Assembly (NCBI GenBank): GCA_022478985.1
Contig: JAKSZP010010625.1
Location: forward strand, 1-64,000
Origin: Massospora cicadina
Lineage: Eukaryota; Entomophthoromycota; Entomophthoromycetes; Entomophthorales; Entomophthoraceae
DNA length: 64,000 nt
Direction of reading: 5' to 3'
The stretch's first letter is position 1. Each line of letters begins with the position of its first letter. The translations under genes and the position numbers were made by a program. The notes beneath the pieces are model-generated. The model did not search any database and was not told the DNA's origin. It saw nothing but the letters and a program-made list of their open reading frames with translations. This document shows positions 54,757 through 64,000 of the stretch, piece after piece.

Positions 54757-56774
54757 GTGAAAACGTCAATCAATACTATGGATTCTCATGATTTGCCTGA
54801 AGAAGCTCAAGGCCATGAGCAAGGCTTTATTTTACGTTTGGTCCATTCAACTAGAACCGAAATCCCAGTAGTACCATCTACATTGAAATTCCGTGCCAAC
54901 TTGAACTTTTATGATCCTCACTTAAGTTCTACAAAGAACTTTCAAATCCCACTTAAGGCTTTACAAAATATTATCAATCAAATGCTTATGGGGGCCTTAA
55001 TTCCTGGAATCCGTTCCACTCAATCTTGGTCCAATGCTGTACCCTCTATCTTGTGTAAAGTGTTGCAAACCTCCCAAATGCCAGGAATTGGCACCAAGAA
55101 ATGCTTGCATCAGCTTGTACACCCTATCTTATACCATTTATTACCAGTAGTGGGAATGCATCATCAAGGGATGCTTAATTTACTAAAAGGACTACAGTCC
55201 ATAAATAAATTATGTTACCAAGTTTTTTAAATCCGCCTCTGAGTTTAGCAGAGATAATCATGATGCCATCATTATTAATTAACCTTTCTCAATGAAGTAC
55301 ATCAACAGCTTATTCAGCTTGACCACGGGATGTCCAGTTTTGTTGATTTACAGTTACCAATCTGAGTTTAGGAAATTTAGCAAGAATGTAAAAAGGGTAT
55401 TTCCCAACTCTCTGAGCGTAGTCAATTGATGGGAGAGGAAATCAAAGACCATCTCTTCAAATTGGAGCAATTGTACTCATGGATTCAATTCTGAGTCAAC
55501 AAAGTAGAGAAACCCTCTGGAGCTATGGGTCCTTTTGAAGTTAAAGGACCTTGTGGTCCACCTGGGGGTGAAGGACCATGTGGACCTCCTGGCACTGATG
55601 GTCCCCATAGACCCCCAGGGTTGAAGGGCCCCATGGACCACCAGGTGCGGATGGACCTTGGGGACCCCTGGATGCTAATGGACATTCAGGATCCCTTCAA
55701 TAAATTGACTCTCTATTGAGCATGATGGACCTCTTACATGAGAAATTTTACAAAGTGGCTAAGGAGTATAACTTAACACCTAATGAGGTAACAATCCACC
55801 CTCCTGACACTTCAGTCTTTATCCAATGGATTGAGTAATCTGGGTAAATGGGAAAAGGATACAGACATCCTGCTACAAGCTTACAAATCTAAGGCAAGAT
55901 ACTCCAAGAGAAAATTGGAACACTGGAACTTAAGAACAATGCACAGCAGGAGCAAATTTATAAGTTATCTCGTTGGTTAAATGAGAAAGTGGGGCATGCT
56001 GAATTGAATTAACAGATTATTGAAATTTGTACTGAGACCATCAGGCCTTATCCTCAATTTCTTCCCAAGCTTCAGACTTCAACTCTTAAGTTTCCACTCA
56101 GTTGGAACACCCTGGGGTGCATGTTTTGACCACCAAAGCTCCAATAAGTTTTATACCGATATTTAAAGATAAGTACTGTCCTGGGGAAAGCAGCATTATA
56201 TCCTTCCTCTATCTATATGAGAAGGCTCTAGGTGAGGCCATGGACCACCAAAAAATAAATTACTTGCCTAATTGCCTTACCCAATTGGCTCAGGATACAT
56301 GGTACCCCACTTGATGACTTGCTCTACTTGGTCTCAGGTCAAATAAGCGTTATATAAAGAATTTGGGAGTAAGCAAACCTTATCCTCTCAAAAACAGGCT
56401 TTTATGGGTATACAGCCTCTTTGGAATGAATCTATCAAAGACTTTGCTCATCAAATATTGGGAAGCTCAGACTTTGGTAGCATGTGGTCAGTTAAATTTG
56501 GATGATGCAATTACTGCAGTTATATCTGCTTTCACTTCTAGGATTCAGATGTAAGTTTACCTTATCAGAACAAAGAAGAATTTTAGAAGCTTATTAGACA
56601 TTAAGGAGGCCTTGTTGGAATTGTCTTCTCAAATTTTCTGAAAAACCCTGAGAGTACGATTCTTCAAGACCTAGTCGCCCTAGAGTTTATGCTGTGCCGG
56701 AGAATGCTAGATCAATTCAGTGTAATTACTGTCACTAATACTTCCATACTGAGGACCGCTGTTATAAGAAAGAA
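54757..56774 (+). pseudogene. G3 gag, part 1
   Basis: Opens MKTSINTMDSHDLPEEAQGH with 157 uninterrupted codons (to 55230), including FQIPLKALQNIINQMLMGAL, which resembles the fragment at 63724-63915. A collagen-like segment follows (55525-55705). A capsid-like region is at 56130-56550: KDKYCPGESSIISFLYLYEK, LPNCLTQLAQDTWYP, KQAFMGIQPLWNESIKDFA. The knuckle at 56720-56760 reads CNYCH-YFHTEDRC with one TAA inside (C-x2-C-x4-H-x4-C). Broken by several stops. Confidence 0.75.
55525..55705 (+). repeat. Collagen-like Gly-X-Y segment in G3 gag
   Basis: Reads GPFEVKGPCGPPGGEGPC, then GPPGTDGPHRPPGLKGP in one frame. After a one-base shift it continues GPHGPPGADGPWGPLDANGH in the next frame. That is about 20 Gly-led triplets, rich in Pro. 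The DNA shows a rough 18- to 27-bp periodicity (ggacc.cctgg). It lies between the N-terminal and capsid-like parts of Gag. Confidence 0.85.
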
Positions 56775-56904
56775 TTTAAATTTATTGTGGGGAAGGCCAA
56801 CCATGGGACGGACACTTCCGAATATGACTCAGACGAGACAAAACTCAGTACCAGGTGAGGCACCCCAGAGAAGCGATGCTATCTCTTGTTGCCAGCGGGA
56901 ACGC

Positions 56905-56907
<3 letters not shown>

Positions 56908-56961
<54 letters not shown>
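56908..56961. repeat. (GT)27 microsatellite in the LINE B 3' UTR
   Basis: Uninterrupted gt dinucleotides, which read (CA)n on the LINE strand directly after the ORF2 TAA. LINE A has no such tract: its sequence goes straight from ...ttatggg to gtggcgttcc (minus-strand reading). Confidence 0.98.
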
Positions 56962-56964
<3 letters not shown>

Positions 56965-59900
56965 GGGAAGGGGGAGGGAACGTGTGTAGGGGGCGTAGCC
57001 ACTATTGAGCACGTGTGGAGGAAGGGGTCTGATTTGATGAACCAGACTGGGAACCAGGAGGAGACCAGCTGCCGGCGACGTGGTGGGAGATATCCAAACA
57101 TCCACGCTTGAAAGTGATCCACCAAATGAGACCGGAATCTGTGGACAGCTTCAGGGAGGGTGGGGATGGATCCGGCGATGGCATCCAAGACAATCGTGTG
57201 GATAGTCCACATGGCGATTGCAACCACCAGAGCACGAAGGGAGGGTGGGAGGGGGAGGCCATTGATGAAGCAAACATATCTCTTGACAGACTGAAGGGAT
57301 GTGTTTGATCGTGGCCTAGCAGACGTTGGACTTCGCGCCATATTACTTTAGAGGTGGGGCACTTCTCCAGGCGGTAAAACAGCGTTCCATACTGGCCACA
57401 CACGACACAGGATGAGTGTAAAGCATTAGAGCGCTCAGCTGTACGATACACCCGCCTCAGGCAGCGCCACACATGGGAACGGACTTGAGGCTGCAACAGA
57501 GGATGGTGTGCGTATTTCCAGATAGTCTTTTGGGTCTCAGTGGAATAAGGGATGTCCATCATGTCCAGGTAGTCCACCCTGGATAGGACTTGGGATCGAG
57601 TGGGGATCACGCCATCATGGATGGGTAGCCCCTGTACCTCTTGTGTGAACTGAGGAGAGGGGCGGCCTCTTTGGGTTGTATGTCCACTAATACGAATGCT
57701 CCACTCTGCGCTTCGCATGGAGAGTAGGATTCGTTTGTAGTGGGTTTTGGTCCCGTGTGGACCTGTGGCTGATGTGTGTGATGCGAGGTAAGTCATCAGG
57801 GAGTGGGGGTTTGATGGATTGTTGAGGCCCAAGGCTCAGGAGAAGTTGGAGCGGGCTGCGCGGGACCAGTGTTGGGATGGGAGTGTAGGAGCAGTGACGG
57901 CCGCAATCCAGGTGCCTAGGATCTTGGCGGCATGGGCTTTGAAGTCAAGTAGGCCCATGCCACCATGATGATGAGGGCCAAACATGACCTCTAGCCGTAC
58001 TGGTGGAGGGCGGCCTGACCAAAGCCAACCTTGTAGCAAAGCATACAGGGATTTGAAGAAGCTTGGGGAGAAGGGGATGGCGTGGGCTCCAAACCAGACT
58101 TTGGATAGGAGCATAGAGTTGGCAAGAACAACCCTGCCAGTGAGGGTAGTAGGGTGGGCTCTGAGAGAGGCGAATCGCTTCATCACGTTGTCCAGTATAT
58201 GTCCCTCCATTACTGCTGACGCGTATCCTCCTGCCTCCAACCACACGCCCAGATGGCGTACCGGTCCTATGGTAGGTCGCGGCACGAAGGGAGCACCAGT
58301 GGAGCGGTGTGTTTTGAGTTAGTAAGGCGTGGACTTGGGCTAGCAGCAGGGCTGGGTTGGGAACTACTTGCTGGGGCCCAGCAGTTCTGAAACCGACCAA
58401 GGAGGATGATTTCAGTTTTGGAGGCGTTTAATGCCGCGTTGCTTACCCGGGAATATTCCTGGATGAGGGCTTCAAGCGCGCGTGCATCTTTATTATTAGA
58501 CACCCCCACCACGCAATCATCTGCAAATGCCATCATCTTGACTGGGGTTTGGCCTTGCACATGGACCCCAGTGAGTTGGGCATTCACATTCGCAGTAGTG
58601 GGTCAAGGCTGAAGTTGTATAAGAGAGGGCTCAGGGGGTCCCCTTGTCGCAGGCCCCTTTGAGGATGGACTACATCCATTAGGAAACCTGGGCCGCGCAC
58701 AGCCATTGTTGCAGATTCCGTGAGCAGCATCACCCAGTTAATGAAGCGGGGAGGTAGGCGGAATTGTTGGAGGCAGGCCCTAAGGTATTCCCAGTTTACT
58801 CTATCATAGGCCTTTTGTTGGTCCAAGAATACAAGTGCCCCAGAGGCTGTGGACTGACACACATTAGCCACAGAGTGCACGTTATCCAAAATTGACCTTC
58901 TGGGGATGAAACCAAATTGTTCTGGAGAGATGGTGGCAGATGCTACAGTCCCTAAACGGTTAGCCATGATTTTTGTTAAAATTTTGGTGTCTGTGTTTGT
59001 TAGAGAAATGGGGCGCCAGTTGGCTAAGTCTAGCCTATCCCCTTTCTTGAAGAGTGTAACCGTAAAGGCCTCATGTCCTCCTGGTAGGAGGCGCGTTTCC
59101 AACAGGCTTTGGTTGAGTGAGGCTAGCAGCAATGGGGATATATATTTAAAATATTTATTGTAGAACTCATATGGAATGCCATCTGGGCCTGGGCATTTTG
59201 GTTTGGCGCACCACAAATGGTAGTCCATAATTCATTCGGAGTAATTAAATTCATTATTTCCGGGTATCAGAAAATGGTGCGGATATGAGCTCTGTTGAGA
59301 AATTCCGCCATTTTGGCCGGCTGAATTGGTTCAGCACAGTATAACTTGGAGTAATATCTTTGCATTTCAATTGCCACTTCAGCCGGTGTGTTCACGATAG
59401 AATTATCCGATCTTCACACCTGTGTACAGGCCACACTCTGGCGTGGTGCAAAAATTTTTTTGAAGAAGTATGCAGTGCACTTGTCGCCTTTAGTGATGCG
59501 TGTGGCCCTGTATTGGACACAAACCCGATGTTTGTGTTGCCTTTCATGTGCGTTGAGGTGGGCTGCTGCCTCCGCCCACTTCTGGCCCCATGCAGGGCTA
59601 TATCCTGAGACTGGAATATTGGACTCCAAGTGGGCCAATTCTGCCAGTGCGCGTGATATAACCGCTGATGTGGCTCGTGAGCATCTGGATGAGAGATGGC
59701 GATAGTGGCAGATGGTGTCTTTTTTGAACGTTGCCCATGTGGAAATGGGGTCCACACAAAACGGTGCAACAAACGATTTTGCTAAAGTTGCCTCTTCCAC
59801 CCACATGGAAAATCCTGGCGACGCTAGCTCTGGGGGGCAGATTTTGCACCAATGTGGGGCCTTTGCAACTGTGACGGGTAAGTGGTATGTTATCAAGACC

Positions 59901-60586
59901 AGTCGGTGGTCGGAGAATTCCATTTTCGTTGTTTTGAAGTGGGAGATGTGGGGTTGGAATTTCGCCGGTGCTAGAATAAGGTCAATGCGGGTCATGGACC
60001 TTAATTGGCCATTGTGGATGTGGGGACGCATCATGTTTTCGAGCAGTGGGGCATGTTGCAGCAGCGCATCTATTAACCCAAGGGTGGCTTTTAGAACGCG
60101 TAGTTCTACGTGACCCTGTGGGGCGTGGGGTGAGGGCGGCCACTGGTCCGTTGGTGAGGTTAGCCAACAGTTCATGTCGCCAATTAGGAAAGAATCAGGG
60201 GGTAGCGGGAGGGATTTGACCGACAAGAAAAATTCCCGACGCTCTTGTGCACCGTTTGGGGCGTAAATGTTGACAATTGTGTGTGCAACATCAGCCCATG
60301 AGAAGGTGACAATGAGCACTTGGTCATTTAGGAATGTTTCTGAAGATGTAAATTTGAAAAAATAGTTTTTCTGAATTAGCACCCTACAGTGCTTTGATCA
60401 AAAGGATAGGGATGGTAGGAGCATTGTTTTCCAAGAATCCTCAGAACCTCGTGGACAGTGGGTTTCCTGGATGGCCAGGATATCCACAGGTAAATTATTT
60501 TGTAAAAAACTCAGTTTCCTAGCCCGTGATGGGGAGGCCTTGAGTCCGGCGATATTTAGCATCCCTAGAGTGAAGGTTTCCCCCAT
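56961..60586 (-). pseudogene. LINE B ORF2: endonuclease-RT-zinc finger
   Basis: ATG 60586 to TAA 56961-56963. Endonuclease NIAGLKAS, AIQETHC, GDMNCW, TRIDLILAP and FSDHRLVLIT are all present. A single TGA near 60397 replaces the Trp codon TGG that LINE A keeps (SFWSKHC). The next block ends at TGA 59414-59416, where LINE A has CAA. The RT is open 59228-58584 (PGPDGIPYEFYNKYF, NWRPISLTNT, FGFIPRRSILDN, QQKAYDRVNW, RQGDPLSPLLYNFSLDP). A one-base shift then leads to 58587-58267 with FADDCVVG. Finger near 57400: CVVCGQYGTLFYRLEKC, with the His replaced by Tyr (FYRL for FHRL). Confidence 0.9.
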
Positions 60587-60592
60587 CGCACC

Positions 60593-62007
60593 TTAGGTGC
60601 GAGGGGGTGGGCCCCCTGGCCCACCAGCCTCTTCCAGGTCCCCACGGGCTTTCACAGCAGCGCGGGTATTAGCAGCAACGCTATCAGGGTTTTTGTTAAT
60701 TTTTGCAGAAAGAGTCACATTGGCTTTGGCCTTTGCTTTTTGTTTTCCCAACATCGGACGAATTTTTTGCAGTGCGGATAAGTTTGGTGCACCATCAAGT
60801 GGGGCAAAAAAAATTTTTTGGTTGGGATAGGTCCCAAGTCAGTTTCAACCGGGGCTTGGGTGCAGCGATTGGGTGAGATCAAATCTCCCATTGGATCCTC
60901 AGATTGAGTGGCCCATTTGGCTTGGGCCTCCCAATCTGATTGGGTGATGGATTCCCAAGTTGCTTCCGCCGCAAAGGTCTCCATGTCCTCCTGGCGTTGT
61001 GAGTGTGGGATGGTGGTGGTGACCTTGGCCGCTTCCTTGGCCGCAGTCCTATGGGCCTGCTTGGCCTTCTTCCACTCCTGTGGGGAGATGGGCTTTACCA
61101 ATAGGTAGCAGCCTTGTGCTCCCCACGAGAAAGCCTCTTTGGTGCTTGCGGTTGGTTTGTAGTGCGCCTCTCCGCTGGCCATGGCCACCGAAGGGTGCTC
61201 TTGGAATGTAATGCCCTCTTTAATGGGGCACGCGTGTGCCTTATGGCTGAACGCGTCACAGTGGGTGCAAATGGGGGCGCGCTGTCCACAGTTACCCGGA
61301 ATGGGTGGGTGGTGTGCCCTGCGATATCAATAAAGGTGGAGTGTGGGATCTGGGTTAGGTCCTTCGCGATCTCCTCAGTTGGGGTCAGAACTGCGTTGGC
61401 TTTGCCAGTGCACAGGTGTGGCATCAGCGTGAAATGTTGCATTTCAAAAGATTGTATTTCGCCGTATATGGTGAGACCATCTTTCAGGTGTTGCTCCAAA
61501 ATGTCACGTTTTACCATAGTAGGCAAAAAGTCAAACGTGAGGAAATTTTGGTTTGATTTTGTCCATCTGGTGCGTTTAGTTTTGACGACCTGTTGCCCTT
61601 CGGGGAGGTCAACCACTACACGCACCGCTGCAGCCTCGTCTGCTGCTATTTTGCTTTCAAAACCTAGGTCCAGCCAACCGCGTGACATGGAGTGAGGTGC
61701 AACGTACACCGCGGTCGGGAAAATTTTGTGTACATCTTCACAAAATTTTTCCCATAGGGCCGTTTTTTGGATGTCCAGATACACACGGACCTCTGAATTC
61801 CACCGATGAAAGTGGCTGGAAATGTGGCGTATTGATGTACTGGTTGCATTGTGCTTGCCATGTGAGTATCTCCGGGGAAATTGTGACCGCCAGTTTTTTT
61901 AGATTTTTTTCTATTCCACCGGATTCTCCGGGGCGTTTTCGAATGTTAGAGGCCGCGGGCCTTCCGCCTGCTCCTCTTGCCTTGCTTTCCCAACTGCTCC
62001 CAGACAT
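60593..62007 (-). pseudogene. LINE B ORF1: RRM-like protein with CCHC knuckle
   Basis: MSGSSWESKARGAGG at 62007 to TAA 60593-60595, just before the ORF2 ATG. It has VYLDIQKTALWEKFCEDV, GWLDLGFESKIAADEA, DFLPTMVKRDILEQHLK, knuckle CTHCDAFSHKAHAC near 61250, then AKQAHRTAAKEAAKVTT and a basic tail (GKQKAKAKANVTL). Breaks: one extra base near 61793, one missing C just before the knuckle (61276 area), and the eight-T run at 60806-60813, after which the tail is in the -1 frame. LINE A lacks the first break and differs at the second. Confidence 0.85.
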
Positions 62008-62100
62008 GGGCGCAGACTAATCCCCTCTATGAGATTATCAAACTAGATTTAGTCTTGAATTGAATGGGTTGCAAAAGTGTTTGCAACGAAAAAGAAAAGT

Positions 62101-62640
62101 TGTTATAAGAAAGAAGCTGATGAGAAGAATAATAAAGATAAAACCAATAAGATTCTTCAATTTGTTAATAATATGAATATACAACAGGAACATCAAAGCC
62201 CTGTAGACTATAATAAAGATGAACATTCCTCCTACCTTGCCCTCCTTGTTGGATTTATCCTCTCTGTTTGGAAGTACCATTATTCGCATTGACTTTCAAG
62301 TGAATCAAGTCACTGCTAAAGCTTTTATTGACACTGGATTCCCAGTAAATGTTGCCTCATCAAAATTATAAAACAGATCAAGTTAATCCCTGATAAATTC
62401 CATTATGAAGAATATGACACTGCGGGACCTCAGAGTGCTTGTTCTATTGGAGCCTTTTCATCACTTCCTCAAAAATTGGGAAGTTAGCGTTTAAGATCCC
62501 TGGTATCATCCTTGATAATTTGAGTTATGACCTACTTTTCTGACTCAATTTTTGCAGGCATTCAATGTGATTATTAATTACGCAGACTCATCACTTTCCC
62601 TTTTGGGGCATAGAGTTTCCTTACTATCATCTGAACCTGC
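62101..62640 (+). pseudogene. G3 gag end and aspartic protease
   Basis: Resumes after LINE B with CYKKEADEKNNKDKTNK (gag tail) and leads to TIIRIDFQVNQVTAKAFIDT, GFPVNVASSKL. The DTG at 62330-62338 is the retropepsin active site. Further on, FLQAFNVIINYADSSLSLLG (62540-62600) matches the second half of gypsy protease domains (ILG..FL......I.Y....L...G). Shifts separate the two halves. Confidence 0.75.
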
Positions 62641-63585
62641 TCATACCAGGCGTCAGTTATGTCTGCTGGAGGGTTCTAAAAGTCTTACTCTATTCAATAC
62701 CATGTTAAAGACCTTGAGTAAAATTACCCCCTACATCGGCAGATATCTAAGAAGGGATGCCTATTTTCTCCCACAGGAGTTTAGTTCTTCAGCCAAAATC
62801 ACAGGTAATTATTAATACTTCTTTACAGTTTTCTATTCCCAAAGGAAATCTGTTACAATTTCAGGTATTTTCAATCCTTCTTCTAAAGAGCTCTTGCCTT
62901 ATCATGGAGTATTGGATTATGCTTATTCTGGATCGTTATCTGTTTTATTGGTGAACCTTACTTTTGGAGATGCAACTAAGATGGCCAGAGTTACTCCAGA
63001 TCAATATTTGATATCTCGGTCTAATGAAGTTGTAAGATCCATGAAGGGTATTTCCAATTCTCAATTTGACTGAAGAAAGACCCTTTGGAGTTATTGACAT
63101 CCTATGACGGGTGAGGCGAACCAATTTGAAGAAGCTCAGTAATCCAAGATGACTAAGCAATCCTAATTTACCAATCATTTCAAAAGGGCTAAGCCTTTAC
63201 TAAGAAGGTAGATCGCATCAAACAAGAGCTCTATTATATCTGGCCATCACAAATATTTTAATAGCAATGATAATCAGCAAAATTGGTCATCTGTTAGGAA
63301 AGATCTTACCTCAGGTGAATCATGGAAAACCTCATAAAGAACCACAAAATTTTCCCCTATAAATATCTCCAAATTTTAATTAATACAGTATCTCAATTCT
63401 TGTCTCGTGTAGCCTAATTTTGATCTATTTCATACAGTATTCTGTATTTCAGATTGGAAACAACTATAGCAACGGAACTAATAGCTTCATTGCAATTGTA
63501 TCAATCTTTTCTAGAGCCTCGGAACTAATAATTTCGAAGCCTTTGTAGCGGCTGCTTAACATAATTCATCACAAAATTCCAATAC
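62641..63585 (+). pseudogene. G3 pol spacer remnant and unassigned DNA
   Basis: In pieces: IPKGNLLQFQV, then IFNPSSKELLPYHG, VLDYAYSGSLSVLLVNLTFG and ATKMARVTPDQYLI. It reads like a continuous protein broken by shifts, in the place where gypsy elements have the protease-RT spacer. RT motifs do not follow. From about 63200 to 63585 there is no coding signal; the end may be an LTR, because a primer-like site follows. Confidence 0.45.
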
Positions 63586-63602
63586 TGGTGCTCCCTGCCA
63601 AG
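63586..63602 (+). promoter_or_regulatory. Possible primer-binding site of a further gypsy element
   Basis: tggtgctccctgccaag shares its first eight bases with the G1/R1/G3 primer word (tggtgctc) and stands in front of a gag-like N-terminus, as in G3. Weak on its own. Confidence 0.35.
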
Positions 63603-64000
63603 TCTGCTTCTGAGGCTACCTGGTGAAAACATACTTTCATAAAGATGATTTTGTCTATAAAAGAAAGCCCTTTTTGGAGGAATCTTTGAGTATCACTAAT
63701 GGGTACTCTTTAACCAGCAAGATTTGCCTTCCACTAATATCAATAATCTACAATTTAAAGCTTCAATGGACTTAGCCATAGAGAACCCTGACCAATCTAA
63801 TTATCAGATTCAAGCTGCAAATGTTGAAGAAACTGTCAAAAGCTTGATCAGAGGGGCTATTCAGCCTGGTGCCACTCTAATCATGACCAAGCGTATAAAG
63901 TTGCTGACAACATGATGAACTTATATAACTGAGCGGCATTACAGCCTACCAAAGTTGGTTTGGCTAGAACTGAGCATTATCTCCTGCATTACGTACATCC
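63600..64000 (+). pseudogene. Gag N-terminus of a further gypsy element (runs off the window)
   Basis: PSTNINNLQFKASMDLAI, then ANVEETVKSLIRGAIQPG, resembles PSTLKFRANLNFYDP and ALQNIINQMLMGALIPG in the G3 gag N-terminus (54880-55010). Open from 63724 to 63915. The element would continue beyond 64000. Confidence 0.45.

Larger units (their letters stand above)
56775..62100 (-). mobile_element. LINE B: near-twin of LINE A, inserted in the G3 gag knuckle
   Basis: 5326 bp including a (GT)27 tract. Perfect 15-bp target duplication tgttataagaaagaa. Similar to LINE A along its whole length, with the same start and end. LINE B keeps more of the active sites (SDHR, FADD, finger), but has a TGA in the endonuclease, a TGA after the endonuclease and a frameshift before FADD. 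Confidence 0.93.
54720..63200 (+). mobile_element. G3: Ty3/gypsy element split by LINE B
   Basis: Primer site, long gag with a collagen-like segment and CCHC knuckle, then (after LINE B) the end of gag and the protease. The 15-bp duplication tgttataagaaagaa (56760-56774, 62101-62115) marks the insertion and lets the gag text RCYKKE continue. RT and integrase are not present before a new primer-like site at 63586, so G3 is 3' truncated or its pol was lost. Confidence 0.78.

Noticed and set aside
56689..57111. Plus-strand ORF of 140 codons with a long Val-Cys repeat
   Set aside because: It is the (GT)27 microsatellite read through with LINE B antisense text on both sides; not a protein.
1..64000. 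CRISPR arrays, rRNA, tRNA or bacterial gene clusters
   Set aside because: No regularly spaced short repeats apart from the 41-bp tandem array without spacers, no rRNA-like blocks, and gene content is wholly eukaryotic retroelement.
63586..64000. G3 RT continuing to the window end
   Set aside because: The text resembles the start of gag, not RT, and a primer-like word precedes it, so a new element is the better reading, though evidence is thin.

Overview
This window is a eukaryotic transposon graveyard. I found no host gene I could support, and no rRNA, tRNA, CRISPR array or bacterial-type operon. Almost every coding trace is a broken retrotransposon: Ty3/gypsy-type LTR elements and two-ORF LINEs. 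LINEs with an endonuclease, a reverse transcriptase (RT) and a C-terminal CCHC finger, plus gypsy elements that include a chromodomain integrase, fit a repeat-inflated fungus best. This is inference; a plant or other methylating eukaryote is not excluded. Paired CpG-to-TpG and CpG-to-CpA differences between two LINE copies suggest the repeats were methylated.

Layout. (1) 960-4740: a plus-strand gypsy RT/RNase H/integrase remnant (G0), split by a 1.9-kb ORF1-only half-LINE. (2) About 4.8-51.8 kb: one plus-strand gypsy element (G1), read in pieces. Its probable 5' LTR is interrupted by LINE A (5311-10588). Then come a primer-binding site, gag, protease and RT up to 15976. Inserted here is G2, a minus-strand chromodomain gypsy element (15977-31272, flanked by acaat). 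G2 itself holds a gag-only LTR element R1 (19275-23842) in its RT and LINE C (25338-30587) in its 5' LTR. G1 RT resumes at 31278, is split again by LINE D (31497-37547, a different LINE family), and runs on through RT, RNase H and integrase. LINE E (39933-47681) splits the integrase; LINE E carries a short LTR element R2 (40106-41907) and a solo LTR (45926-46598). The integrase GPF motif follows at 47743, then a 3' LTR copy that holds a second half-LINE (49723-51691) and ends at 51809. (3) 54720-63200: a plus-strand gypsy element G3 with a collagen-like segment in gag, split in its zinc knuckle by LINE B (56775-62100). (4) 63586 to the end: start of a further gypsy gag.

None of these elements looks autonomous now: stops, indels and catalytic Asp-to-Asn changes are common. 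LINE A and LINE B are the youngest LINEs by mutual similarity, and the R1 LTR pair is also well preserved. The observations most worth following are the two-copy half-LINE family (LINE ends and an ORF1-like gene but no ORF2), a nearly unchanged 99-codon ORF inside otherwise about 10% diverged LTRs of R1, the clustering of three unrelated insertions around the RT YxDD codons, and the collagen-like Gag. Similarity figures were counted by eye and are approximate.
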